Shown piece by piece: positions 29,101 through 39,100 of a DNA stretch of 64,000 bases. A program made the position numbers and the translations under genes. The notes below the pieces were generated by a model. That model saw only the letters and a list, made by a program, of their open reading frames with translations. It did not search any database and was not told the origin of the DNA. The stretch's first letter is position 1; every line of letters starts with the position of its first letter. Origin of the DNA: Sclerurus mexicanus (taxonomy: Eukaryota; Chordata; Aves; Passeriformes; Furnariidae); contig VWZF01003645.1 of NCBI GenBank assembly GCA_013396755.1, positions 124,001 through 188,000 on the forward strand, given 5' to 3'.

Positions 29101-32100
29101 AAAATACTCATGGACTGTGCATTTAAAGGACTTCACTTGTTTTAGCTTAAAATTTATTTAGCTGATCCAATCATTGGACACAACTAAAGTGTATTTCATT
29201 AGAAGACCTGCAAAATAAAGACTGCAGTTATGAAAACAGAAAAAGTAATATGCTTAAATGCAGTCTCACCCCTAGTCAGCTCTCTGCTGTATTCTTTTTG
29301 GATCAGTGACATACACTATATTTAGGAACTTCAAGGCATGTGTTTTACAGCAGCTGCATAGTGTGAAGACCTTCATGAGGACTACCTCTTACTCCATTTC
29401 CATTTAAAATTATCGGTACATCTCCATCAACTGCAACTGTGGAAAGGTTACACTGAGACAAAGTCTACATTTTGCTTCAAAGTGAGTAGGTCTGTGACAG
29501 ATTTCTTTGAAAATAGTGTTCAACAACTGCTGACATAGACATCAAAGAAAATTCTTCAAGAGTGAAAGACAGCAGGAGTTTATTTTTTTAAAAGCAAATT
29601 AAGTTAAAGCCATGGATGATTTTAAAACTAAAATAACCAATCATGAATACAGTATCCTATTTGGTGGGAAAAACAGCATTGTTAGTCAACAACCAAACAA
29701 ATATCAAGAAAAAAAAAATCACGTGCAGCAAAAACGTATCTGTAGGCGAGAAATTCTTTAAAGAAAGACATTTCATTTTCTTCAGTATTATGAACAGGGT
29801 CTAGATTAAACAAGCAATTCTTGGTCTATCACAAAACAGAAGGGTATGATCCAGAATCTAATCTGTGGGTAAGGAAAAGAAAATAAAATTAAACAACTCC
29901 TAAGAAATTCTATACATCTATTGCTTCTGCTTCCTGACTGGAAGAATGCACATGTTTATTGCTGCCAATACTTCTCATCCCTTCCACTGTGCATCTGTTG
30001 AGAATGAAAGTGATGAGAAGCAGCAGTTCATTTTGTTTCTTCCAGGGTACCACTGCATCACTAGGCATACTGAGCAAGTTACTGCTAAAATAGACTGACC
30101 ACCCATCAGTTTTATGTTTCTTGCAGATCTCTTTGAAAACATCGGTCTGACCTGTAAACTATGCAAGGAGGCTGGGAGGCAACCTTCCTTCCTGATCTCC
30201 ACTGGAAAAGGTCATTTCCCTGTTCCCACCAACACCCAGATCAAAGGCTAGTTGTAGGGCATATGCAGACAGGAGTCTAACAATCTCTCTCAAAGACTCA
30301 AAGAAGTTCTCAAAGACTGAGATTTCCAAAACCCAAAGCAGGTAGGATATAATCTCGGATATATTTTGAAAAACTCTGTCTAACATTAGCAGCTGTTAAA
30401 GGTTTCTATTAAGAAATTCTGATTTATACAGGCAATTACATTGTATCTCTCACAAGGCAAAATGATTACGAAAAGAATGGTGGACAAAGTGATCTAGAGG
30501 AAGCAGAGAGCTTATATGACTGGAGGGTGTGACTATGAATGTGAAACAATACAGACAATTTCCACACACTGAGATAAAACAGTGTCCACTGAATTTCATC
30601 CATGCTAAAAAACACCATTACAATTAATATTTCATTAGATAGCCTAAAAAGCAACGCTTTTACCAGGGCAAACACAGCAGTAAAACAGAGCTGATTTCCA
30701 CAGCACCAGGAGTATGGACAGCATGCAGGATCTCATGCTGGAGGCCCACACCTTCCATACAGTACTCCTGACATGTGTACTTCAGAAACCATTCCCAGAA
30801 AACCTGCAGCTAAACTCAGCTCTTCTCACTCACACAAAGGGACAGTTAATGAGAATTCTCTAGATCTGGTCCAGGAAAAGAGACAACAGAGCTTCTATCC
30901 AAACCTCCTCACATTTTGAACTTCAGTAGCAATATTTGCAAGCAAAGAAAATGAGAAGAGATGCTCATGATGAAGATTGTTTCCAAATACTGTGGTAGGC
31001 AAAGTTCAAGTGTTGGATTGGGAGGGTTAGAGGTAACAGTATGATAGGAACATTGTCAAACCACATACAATTTTGGAACTGCATAAGGGTCCTACATCTT
31101 TCTGGACATTTTCAGCAATATACTACATCTTGCAGAGCAATGCAGGAATAGGATTAACACCTATCTCAAGCAGTTTTAAACTCAATAATGCTGTTTTTCA
31201 AGTACCTTTGCTGAAGTATTTTAGACATCAAACAACTGGTTCTGGAGACCTGATCAAAAGTGTGTGAAGTATGGAGCTGTTACAGAGTAATAGCATTTTT
31301 TGTGCCACTGTGCCTTTTGGCTTTACATGACAGTATTAATGACTTCACATTAGACAAACTTTTAATATTTAAACAAATATGAAAAAAAACTTCTTCACAG
31401 GTTGCTTTACAATTTCTTTCCATGAGGAGCCGCTTTAGCTTACTGCACTGATTACTTTGACACCCCACATCACTCATTTACTTTTCAGGGATGAAATAGG
31501 ATTGTAACCCAGAAATAAAGCCTGTGATTTTCTACAGCGTTATGTTTCACTGACTTAACAGGAATGCCGTATATGGCACAGGAGAAAATGAGGAGGAAAA
31601 CTGATTCACTATATTGGAAATTAAACTAAGGAGAAGAAACAATAATAACGCTATAGGTTGCTATTCCGTAACTGGGAACTGCCTATCTGGATAGGAACAC
31701 CAGGCACTGGAACAGGCTTCCTAGGCAAGTGGTCAGGGTACCAAGCCTGCCAGAGCTCAACAAGTCTTTGCAAAACACTCTCAAGCACGTGGTATGATTT
31801 TTGGGGTTGTCCAGTGCAAGGCTAGGAGCTGGATTTGAGGATACTTGTGGGTTCCATCCAAGTCAGGATCTTCTATGATTACAGATGTCAGTGTGCTTCT
31901 CTTAAGAATTGAATGACTGACTTGATTTTTACTTTCTAAGCTATCAAAATTTACTGAAGCATTATGAACAGTGTGCTTACAGCTATCCTGTAAGATCTTC
32001 AATCCCTTGGCAATACATTTTACTTAAAGTTTTCTGCTTTCATATCACCATTATAATGATTACAGCATGATCACACATGCTGGATGCAGAACTAAAAGAA

Positions 32101-35100
32101 CCTTTCAAAGCACGTCATCGTTGACACATTTTCACAAGTTAAGAACCACGAGCTTTCCTCACCACATTTCAGTCACTGTTCCCTCTTCTGTGTCAATGAC
32201 AAAGATATTCTACTCTTCACTTACAAAGAAGTATCTTAATTAAAAAGGTTTCAATTCTTTTCAGCGAAGAAGAGTAACATTCTGAATTCGTAAAAATGTT
32301 AGCCAACAGAGAAAAATGGAAAACACGCAATGGAGTAAAATGACCACATAGGTGTGGAGCGGTAAAGGCATAATGAATGCAGAAAGCATAGTTTTGCACA
32401 GGTTGTCGACCACTGCCTACTTTTTTCTAAGTTAAAAGAACTTTGAAAATTAAGGGAATCAACCCCTTTTGCATATAAAAGGCTTCTCTACCTGCCATCT
32501 ACAGACACTGCTTAATTTATAACTGTTTAATTTCACCTACTGATGTCTCCTGCATAGTGAGAACGCTATGGGACTTCAAAAAGAATAAAAAAAAGTCAGA
32601 AAGCTTGATCTCCCTTTTGCAGGAGACATTGTCAAGTTTTTTCATATGCAAAATAACCAACACAAAACATCAATTGCTTCTTTGAAGGTTCAAGTATTCC
32701 TGAAGACAATTGCAGTATCTGTTGACAACAAACAGATTTAAAGAGCAGTCTGAAGGAAAGAGGAAACTCCCTCTCTTGCATACAATAATCATCAATAAGC
32801 CACTACTGCAATGACATTCCAGTTTTTAAAGGGCCCTACAAAACGGGCAAAACACATTAAATACAGTGTGAGTAATTTAGGTCATTTTGAAGAACAATAA
32901 CATCCTCTTTAAAAGGATTAAAAGTGGCTTTATGTTTTTCCCCAAATTAGCAAAACAATACTAAACAAAGTAATTTACAGCTCTAAAAAACAAGTAGCTT
33001 ATTGTTCTTATGTAAACACTAAGAGCTGCCATTCAAAAATCCCAAATCCTCCAAGGTCTTAAGAAAACCAAATAACTATGGAAATGCCATCAAATCTCAA
33101 ACAAAAGAACAGAACAACCCTAAGACAGACAAACAGTAATTACAAGCAAATCAAATAAAACCCTTGAAGAATTATCTCGATCAAAGGAAAATGACCAACC
33201 ACCAATGTCGGGTCAGGTTTCTGAATAGCAAGTTAAAAAAAGAAACAAAGTAAGCAGAGCAAATCATGTACTACTGCACTTGCACTGTTTGATACTTCTA
33301 TAATAAACCTCCTTTCCGGGAGGTGCTATTCCCTATAGGGTTAATGAAGAAACCCTTCAAACTGTGCACTGCTCTGACCACGACTGACACAGACCCTGGT
33401 GGCCTGTTCTTCCTCACTTCTAAAGTCTGTGGCTGCCTCTTCTAATACAGAGATGGAGTTCCAACTTGTTTGGCCCCAGTGTCATTGCCAGGCCTTTCTG
33501 ACATCCCAGGGCTCTACGCCCTTCATCTTTGTATCTCTGCATGCTTAGAAGGCAAAAAACTAGATTTCAGAAAACGGGAGAATGAACTCAGGAGCATTAA
33601 GGACAAAGCAGACAGATCAGCACAGCTGGAGGCTGTGGAGGTGGGAACACAAGCCAAGTACATGCTTCTGTTTTCAGGGAGGGAACCAAATGCCAGGCTA
33701 TGACCTTTTATGAAGCTGAGTTTCCAAATCACAGGAAAAAAACCCCAACCACACAATAAGGAAACAATACCTAATCTCACTAAGAAAGTGAGTTCTGGCA
33801 TTCTGATATAGCGAAAAGGTGCAAACCTCTCTCATTGCTACTGCATCACCACACCACCAGAAACCCATTGCTCCTTCTCAAACAGAACACATACTCCTCC
33901 AAAACCAGGAGCTCCCAAAAGCCATATAAGTTAGCAGTCTTCTTATGGCAGGGGGGCCATGAGGGGCTCAGATACTCCTCAAAAAGAAGTTAGAGCAAAA
34001 TTTCATTTTGCACAGCTGCCTTTTCCCACCTGAAAGCACTCCACCTCTATAAACACAAGGTTTCCTAACCTCTATATACACAATTCCATACACTCCAGCA
34101 CCTGTGCTCCCTTTGTTCCCTTGGGCTCACTCAGACCCTTATCCTTTTGTTCCCTTGGGCTCATTCAGACCCTCATCCTCCTTTCTTTGCTGGCAGAGAA
34201 GAGGTTGATTAGCCCCTGGCTCACATGTAAGTGGTCCCTCATGGCTTTCCAAAGCACCAGGCTGAGACAGCAGCAAAGCTGTCAAGAACTCCTTTTTTTT
34301 TTTCGCCTTCTGAAGTGTGCCCCAATAACAGGATTTTGTATGCAACAGTGCCATCTTCAGTTCCTTCCGGAAAACTGCTTTATTGAACTACGATGTTGGA
34401 TGCGAAGGGAAAAAGATACAAATACGTTCCAAGAGGTGGTACAGGGTTATTCCCTCATCCAAAACTGCAGAGCTGGTGCCTCCAGCTAGTACCAGAAGGG
34501 CAGTTCCCACTCCAATCTCAGTTTTGATTTCAGGACCAGCCCACAGAAATCTTAACTGCAGCAGAGGAAGTCTCCCACTCCAAGCTCCTTTGGGAACAGA
34601 GCTGTTAAACATTTAAGAAAAATGCAAAATAACCACTTAGCTAGGTAGGTATTGTTTTTGAAGGCACAGCAATAAGGCTGGACTGCCGAATTTTTATGTA
34701 TTTGCTCAATCTCAAAAAGCAATACTTTTTTTTCCCTTGAAAGGCAGTAAAGGTTGCTCAGTTCCTTTAGTAGTAGCAAATATTGTATTTTTCCAGAATC
34801 ACTTGCAGAATGCATACAGCACCATTTATACATACTGACAGCCATTTATCTACACCATCTGGCAAGTTTTCTTGCATAGTCTCAACATTTCAGTTGGTTG
34901 TGCTAAATAAAAAAATCATGCTCCATGACCTTCCATGTTTGAAGAGCACCTTAAAAGCCACATGCCAAGTTCCTATTGCAGAACTCTCTCTGAACGCCCA
35001 CCCTTATAAACAAAACACAGTAACATTTGTTCACCTGGTTCCTGGAAATATAATATTATCATATAGTGACAAAGTAGGAACTCTTTGTACTCAGATCCTG

Positions 35101-35310
35101 GTTTCCAAATGTTAGTTTTTTGTCTTTGCAGGATTCTGTTGTTGAAAGCAAATGTTAAACAACTTTTTGCTATGTAATAACTCTGTAGGTTCAGCTTTCC
35201 TCATACCTTTTGCACTTACAGTCTTCTGGATTAAACTGTATATTCATGATTCCATAATTGCTTTCATCGCCTCCCACAGGAACCAAGATAGGTTTTGTAT
35301 CCTCTTCCAT
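4968..35310 (-). CDS. SLC38A9: SLC38A9, lysosomal arginine sensor / amino-acid transporter (12 coding exons; 3' end off the left edge)
   Basis: Spliced gene read on the minus strand. Coding exons in order: 35310-35207, 27362-27230, 26604-26483, 26341-26278, 26164-26071, 25225-25055, 22474-22415, 20256-20059, 17235-17128, 13683-13577, 7057-6944, 5116-4968. All introns are GT-AG and every junction keeps phase, giving about 474 codons against 561 residues in human. The family member is an 11-helix lysosomal membrane protein of the SLC38 group; it senses arginine, exports essential amino acids and binds Rag GTPases and Ragulator through its cytosolic N-terminus to activate mTORC1. Seen here are the N-terminal Rag/Ragulator segment (IHYYSRL), the TM1 motif WNTMMGTS, a luminal loop with NVT, NGS, NRS and NNT sequons, and helices up to RVQLL. 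The C-terminal exon or exons were not found in 1-4967 and must lie further left. Identity is near certain from continuous similarity; function is by homology. Confidence 0.97.
5117..6943 (-). other. SLC38A9 intron 11
   Basis: About 1.8 kb; its right-hand third is a CR1 fragment (6.37-6.92 kb). No other element seen. Confidence 0.7.
6365..6917 (+). mobile_element. CR1 LINE fragment, sense
   Basis: Runs of CR1 3'-region sequence: GTCCAGTGGAGGGCAACAAA, GAGGAAAGGCTGAGAGA, then GACCCACTGATGTCTTTCCA and the tail GTTCTGTGATTCTGTAAA. It ends about 30 bases from the donor of SLC38A9 exon 11. Confidence 0.9.
6944..7057 (-). CDS. SLC38A9: SLC38A9 coding exon 11
   Basis: 114 bases (38 codons), acceptor TTTTTCAG, donor GTGAGA. 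It encodes VRDLSIAYFLVGLTYLYVGV then IIFASFPSPPLSKECIEQ, nearly identical to human [20 protein letters not shown]... A CR1 fragment ends about 30 bases beyond the donor, in the following intron. Confidence 0.96.
7058..13576 (-). other. SLC38A9 intron 10
   Basis: About 6.5 kb. Contains a short CR1 3' end at about 12.70-12.79 kb and an imperfect TATTAT-rich repeat at 8940-9015. Nothing else recognised. Confidence 0.65.
12700..12790 (+). mobile_element. CR1 3' end fragment, sense
   Basis: Short remnant: CATCCAGAAGTCCCTTTCAA followed by CCTAAAGCATCCTGGTATTC and TATGATTTTG, the typical CR1 3' terminus. Confidence 0.75.
13577..13683 (-). CDS. SLC38A9: SLC38A9 coding exon 10
   Basis: 107 bases, acceptor CCCTTAG, donor GTAAGT. 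It encodes (E)[20 protein letters not shown] then CVITLLQNNRNQENN, matching human [36 protein letters not shown] region by region. Ends in phase 0. Confidence 0.95.
13684..17127 (-). other. SLC38A9 intron 9
   Basis: About 3.4 kb of AT-rich intron. No exon or clear repeat recognised. Confidence 0.65.
17128..17235 (-). CDS. SLC38A9: SLC38A9 coding exon 9
   Basis: 108 bases, acceptor TTTCCAG, donor GTAAGA. It encodes (G)TVSVVYLVFLVTVKAAHLGI, then HLEFNWFTENEFFVP, matching human [20 protein letters not shown] and the following loop. Phase 1 in and out. Confidence 0.95.
18413..18458. other. Assembly gap (46 N)
   Basis: A run of 46 ambiguous bases in SLC38A9 intron 8. The same 14 bases (ATGTCATATCTATC) end the left side (18399-18412) and begin the right side (18459-18472), which points to overlapping contig ends or an unresolved short tandem repeat. 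Confidence 0.95.
19290..19975 (+). mobile_element. CR1 LINE fragment, sense
   Basis: CR1-like sequence with GTGCTGCAGAGTGTCCAGGG, GGAGATGTTGTCCCTCTCCA, CACCAGGGGAGGTTTAGATT and a degenerate 3' end at about 19970. Frames on both strands are interrupted. A divergent subfamily, judging from the altered terminus. Confidence 0.85.
20059..20256 (-). CDS. SLC38A9: SLC38A9 coding exon 8 (luminal loop and following helix)
   Basis: 198 bases, acceptor CTTCCAG, donor GTCAGT. It encodes (V)ICPSAATSHPPENRSVMFSS, then GNNTGFELFEKWWNKSQTVP, then FYLIAILLPMLNLKSPSFFA to KFNVLG. Human reads VICPSAGSGGHPDNSSMIF... and SPSFFSKFNILG. It carries NRS and NNT sequons in the loop. A partial second copy of its 5' part lies at 20899-20964. 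Confidence 0.95.
20257..22414 (-). other. SLC38A9 intron 7
   Basis: About 2.2 kb containing the partial exon 8 duplicate at 20899-20964. Nothing else recognised. Confidence 0.7.
20899..20964 (-). pseudogene. Partial duplicate of SLC38A9 exon 8 in intron 7 (possible cassette exon or relic)
   Basis: On the minus strand the acceptor TTCCAG is followed by TCACTTGGTCAGGTGCAG..., encoding (V)TWSGAAIDQPPCNRSVMVSI, clearly related to the start of exon 8 (VICPSAATSHPPENRSVMFS). Similarity stops near the end of this stretch. A candidate donor (A|GTGTAA) at 20899/20898 would give a 66-base exon that enters and leaves in phase 1, exactly as an insert between exons 7 and 8 would need, with no stop codon. 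It may equally be a decaying duplication that is never spliced in. Expression cannot be judged from sequence. Confidence 0.6.
22415..22474 (-). CDS. SLC38A9: SLC38A9 coding exon 7 (luminal loop)
   Basis: 60 bases, acceptor TTTTCAG, donor GTAAGA. It encodes (N)YAHDINVTDIVPGTNGSNK, matching the weakly conserved human loop ...HINDTDTILSTNNSN. It carries two N-glycosylation sequons (NVT, NGS). Short, but both splice sites and both phases (1 in, 1 out) fit the neighbours. Confidence 0.9.
22475..25054 (-). other. SLC38A9 intron 6
   Basis: About 2.6 kb of AT-rich intron between exons 6 and 7. No exon or recognised repeat seen. Confidence 0.7.
25055..25225 (-). CDS. SLC38A9: SLC38A9 coding exon 6 (TM3)
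   Basis: 171 bases, acceptor TTTTCAG, donor GTAAGT. It encodes (P)LIDTSNWEFPDVCKHYFGSF, then GQWSSLLFSMISLVGAMVVY, then WVLMSNFLFNTGKFIY, close to human throughout. Length against human is conserved across the exon 5/6 junction, which supports the chosen acceptor over an alternative AG nine bases downstream. Confidence 0.95.
26071..26164 (-). CDS. SLC38A9: SLC38A9 coding exon 5 (TM2)
   Basis: 94 bases, acceptor TTAACAG, donor GTAAGA. It encodes AGFTSGIILILLMGILTLYC then CYRVVKSRQMI, aligned with human QAGFTTG...LTLYCCYRVVKSRTMM. One base (C) carries over to the next exon. Confidence 0.95.
26278..26341 (-). CDS. SLC38A9: SLC38A9 coding exon 4 (TM1)
   Basis: 64 bases, acceptor CCTAG, donor GTAAAC. 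It encodes [20 protein letters not shown] plus Q, almost identical to human. This is the unwound TM1 region with the WNTMMGTS substrate/sodium-site motif typical of the SLC38 fold. Confidence 0.96.
26483..26604 (-). CDS. SLC38A9: SLC38A9 coding exon 3
   Basis: 122 bases, acceptor TTGTTAG, donor GTATGT. It encodes IAPDHVLPAPEEIYVYSPLG onward to GYGKNSSLVT, matching the human cytosolic stretch before TM1. The prolines equivalent to human P85 and P90 are kept. It leaves two bases (AT) that complete an Ile codon with the next exon. Confidence 0.95.
27230..27362 (-). CDS. SLC38A9: SLC38A9 coding exon 2 (Rag/Ragulator-binding segment)
   Basis: 133 bases, acceptor CTTTAG, donor GTAAGG. It encodes PFHVEPTNIVSVNDD through ASAMNKRIHYYSRLTSSSDR to AL. 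The residues matching human I68, Y71 and L74, which are reported to be needed for Ragulator/Rag binding, are all present. Ends in phase 0. Confidence 0.96.
31690..31882 (+). mobile_element. CR1 3' end fragment, sense
   Basis: GCACTGGAACAGGCTTCCTA, then TTGGGGTTGTCCAGTGCAAG and GATCTTCTATGATTACAG mark the last about 190 bases of a CR1 copy. Confidence 0.85.
34112..34179. repeat. Two-copy tandem repeat, period 34
   Basis: TTTGTTCCCTTGGGCTCACT... repeats once with two or so changes in SLC38A9 intron 1. Confidence 0.85.
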
Positions 35311-35357
35311 ATTTGATAAATGTGTCTCCTTTTTTAGGTTCTGTCAGTTATTCTAGC
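35207..35357 (-). CDS. SLC38A9: SLC38A9 exon with start codon (first coding exon)
   Basis: Acceptor TTTTAG precedes 35357; 47 bases of 5' UTR are followed by ATG at 35310-35308, and the coding part ends at 35207 before donor GTATGAGG. It encodes 34 codons plus two bases; the C-terminal part (MNIQF, then KCKR) aligns with human GPMNIQF...SKR, while the first 20 residues (MEEDTKPILV...) do not resemble the human N-terminus. The split Arg codon AG|G joins exactly to the next exon (PFHVEPTNIV). The polypyrimidine tract is a T/G-rich run (complement of a CAAAA-type repeat at 35361-35395). The upstream ATG context (tcaaatATGG) is acceptable. Confidence 0.9.
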
Positions 35358-36049
35358 CTAAAACAAAACAAAACAAAAAACAAACAAACAAAAAAATGAA
35401 TTAAAACAACTGCAGTTAAGCAAAACTGTGTCCCTACTATGAATTTCTGGGGTGAAAAAGCACCTTCAATTTGCCACTTGAGAATTCTCATTCCATAACG
35501 CAAACATCACAGGGCAGGTATGGTATTTTTTTAAAACACACTATCCCTTAAGTAAACTGGTAAACATACAGTTGTGCTCTAAATCTCTTAGCACCACAAC
35601 AGGCAATATGAATTAAATATAAATTTCTAAAGGAATTGTATTTCTAATGTGTAATAGTACAGCTGAGAACAATTTATCAGTTATAAGGGACTACTGTTTC
35701 ACTAAAGTACTTCAAACTTTGCAGCAGACACATACATATGCAGCTTATTCCAATTCCAGTGTATTTCCCAGAATACGGATCAGATTATTACAGTCTACCA
35801 TGTCCAAGCTTTTTGAATTAAAGGCAATAAATGGTTTAATAATGCATTAATAGTAACTATTATATGTATTCAGACCACTCCTGGCCAAATACTGAGGAGC
35901 AGACCGCTTTCAAGCTAATGGGTTTCTACTTTGATTGAATTACAGTCCCCATATGGGACTTTCTGTGGTCTCACATGCAGCTGAACAAATGTAATGGCTT
36001 TAACAGCTCTCATCCCTGCTACCTCCTGAAGAATTCCTCAGCCAGAACT

Positions 36050-36103
36050 CCTTCAAACAAAAATGGTAGAAGCCAGGGTGCCTTCAAACAAAAATGGTAG
36101 AAG
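36050..36103. repeat. 23-base direct repeat, period 31
   Basis: CCTTCAAACAAAAATGGTAG plus AAG occurs at 36050-36072 and again at 36081-36103, identical. Confidence 0.9.
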
Positions 36104-39100
36104 TATCTGCTCTTTCATCATGTTTCAAGATGCTTTTTAGACAGGCTGATTGAAAGACAGATGACAACCAGAGCTGGCACAAGACAAGGAAGGATAGAGC
36201 TGTATGTTTAAAACCTGGGTTGGTGATGGAAGATGGTAGGATAGAAGGAATAAAGTGTGTATAATCCTTCTGCATTCTCACGGAAATACAGTGTAAAGGC
36301 CCAATCCCAGAACTCACACCAAGCCAAGTTAAGCACTGACATCTCCTACACCTTGTTAGCTGCATATTGTCAACTCTCTTCCATCATCGTTTCCTGCTAA
36401 TACCTCTGGCAAAAAAACCTCCAAAGAATCTGAAGAAGATGAAAAAGGAAGGAAAGTTAGCAGTTTTCAAACACTTCCACTCTCTGGGGCTGAAAAAATT
36501 GCTAAAGGAGGCATAAGAAAAACTAGGAGCATATGGCAAGGACTCCAGAAGCACCAAAAGTGGCTCAACCTCCTGAGGAAACAGTTTTTAGAAGACAAGA
36601 CAGAGGTAATGGCTTTCTGCTCTCAAGGGGAAGAAATCACTAGAGGACCCAGTTCATGGAAATAGTACTGAAAGCCCCAGTCCCACCTTTGATAGGCATT
36701 TTGATTGGCATTTGTGTGATCCCACACCGAACTGGACAGGGAAGATGAAAATGAACCATTCTTTCTTTTGCTTGAAATCCAAAACAGTATTGAGCTTGGG
36801 GCTTCTTACCTGTCTGCACACACTTGCATGCTTGTGCAAGGGAGGGGATAACGCATGGATTAAGACATTTCATCTTGCAATGCTGAGAGTTTCCTCTTAG
36901 TTTTTCAACACCCATAACAAGACATTTGAACAAAGTTACTAAGTTTAAAGGAATGATTTCATCTTGTTCATTTTAGCTTTTTGAATGGGCATAATAAGAG
37001 ACCAGTGGTAATAACCAAAGCAATCTTAAGAGCCTTATTTGCACTCACTAATAGCATCCTCTTTCTCCTGCACTTCATTTTTGCTCATACACTCTCTACA
37101 ACGTTTTCCTCTATCCTTTCCAGAGCCTTTCCAAGACAGAAATTCTCTTACCCACCCTTAACTTACTGCTTCCTCTCCTTTGCCACTCTAGTCCTTCTAT
37201 AAACCACCAGTTTTGATTCTTTACCCTGAGGTACTTCTCTTCCACAATATTGCTGCTGGTTTTTTGGCTCAACTGAATGTCTAACATTCTCTTTCTTCTC
37301 CGCTTCTCCAGTGATGCTTAGCAAGTGGATTCCTGCTCCTCAGTTCCTATTTTGTCTCTCCTACACATTGTCAGAAGTGCTTTCCCAACCTTCCTTTACT
37401 GAGTGCTGCTTATGAAGATATAACTTAGTTCACAGCAGTATTTTTAATTTCTGTTCCTTTCCTAATCCCACTTACAGCTCCCTTTTTGTTCGCTTCTATG
37501 CGCTCTCCTTACTTTTATACAATTCTAGGCCAGCTCCTTTCTCCCTACTGATACCTGCACTCTTCCAGTTAAAATTCACCTCAGTGCACATCAGCTTCCT
37601 GCAGCAGCGAGAAACTTCTGAAGCAAAACCAGAGGCCCTGGAGATTTCACACACTGCTACAAGTATCCACCTACACCTCTGCCATTCCCATTAAAACATG
37701 AATTATCTTCTTTTACTCTATCTTTTATCTTTCTTACCTGAACATCCCGCATGTTTTTTATGAACAGACACAACTAGATCTCAAACACAGACTCCTCGTT
37801 TTTTCTGCATTTTGCATCTCTCTTAAGAGTTTAAATCACACTTCAGATCTAGCCATGAAAATGGAGATGAAAATTTAAATTCCTAATGCCTGCATTGAAA
37901 ATTGAAATATATTCAAATCCCAAATACTCATCTGTTTTTAGCCAGAATTTTCCATAAGACTGCAGTACTGAGATTCCTTCCTTCCACAGGCCATGTTTTG
38001 TGACAGATTAAGCAGACATCAAATGAACATCCCTCCCTTAAAACCTAAAAAAAAAAAACCTTGTGCTTTATGAATCAATCTGACAAATGCTGACAATACT
38101 GATCACCAGTTCGATTTTCTCTGCACTATTACCATAAATTATAAAACCAGAATATTTTATAGTACTTCATAAAGAAAAATAATCCTTCCAAAACATATCA
38201 AACCCTAAGTTTGGCTTGCCAACATGACTTAGGGCTTGTGGAGCTGTTGTTTATTGACTCTTTAGGGTCACTTAAAAGCTGTATCTGCAAAGACATTTTA
38301 TTTTTTAAGTGCTTATTGTTGATAACAACGAAGCTTATGACCAGCAAATCCATTACTCTACAAACAGATGCAGCCATCACACATGTAAAGGCTGCAGCTG
38401 GAGCCAGCACAATTTAAAGGACAATTGTAAGCAGAAGAGCAAAATGAAGAACAGTGAACCTGATTAACCTCTCTTTTATCTACTCTCTATGCCTTTTGAC
38501 CAGACTGCACTCTCAATAAACATTTTTAATACATGGAATGGAGCCAGTTGTGCTCTCTCATATTGTTTCCTGACAGTGTCCATTACAACAACCTCTTCCC
38601 AACTGTAGCTTTCCTATTGTCCTTGTTATCTAAAGACTTTTCTTATACTGGGTATCTGTGTTCACCTCATTCAGGAGGTTTCTTTTCTTCACTGTCATGG
38701 GACAGAGAATAGTCTGTATATGATATGTAAAGCCTATAAGGACTGGAATGCCAAAAATTAAGAAGTCAAAAATCAAAGTTGCTTGACAATCCTCACATTT
38801 TATGATGCACCATGATTACAGCTTCCATGCGGCCACTCTTGAATGCAAACTATTACTATGGATTTCTGGGAATTAAGGTATGGGTGTTTAGAAATGGAGA
38901 AGGATGTTGTAAGGATACTTGACTCATTTGTTGTCAAATTGGATCTTCCTGCAGGTGGAAAAGAGGTTCCTGTTAGCTGTAGTGTAACTAGAATTGGAGA
39001 TATGAATTCATGGTACTTTGTCTTCAGCAGTGCTATGAGTTAAAAGCATGTTGCTCAGTCTGTCTTTCCTTCCCCTGTTTGTGGTGACACAGTTATTTGT

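Larger units (their letters stand above)
27363..35206 (-). other. SLC38A9 intron between coding exons 1 and 2
   Basis: About 7.8 kb with no further exons seen; the split Arg codon shows the flanking exons join directly. It holds one CR1 3' fragment (31.69-31.88 kb) and an imperfect tandem repeat at 34112-34179. The rest is unremarkable AT-rich intron. Confidence 0.7.

Noticed and set aside
38843..39043. 66-codon open frame in SLC38A9 intron 1
   Set aside because: No recognised similarity, no splice sites in phase, and length is within chance expectation.
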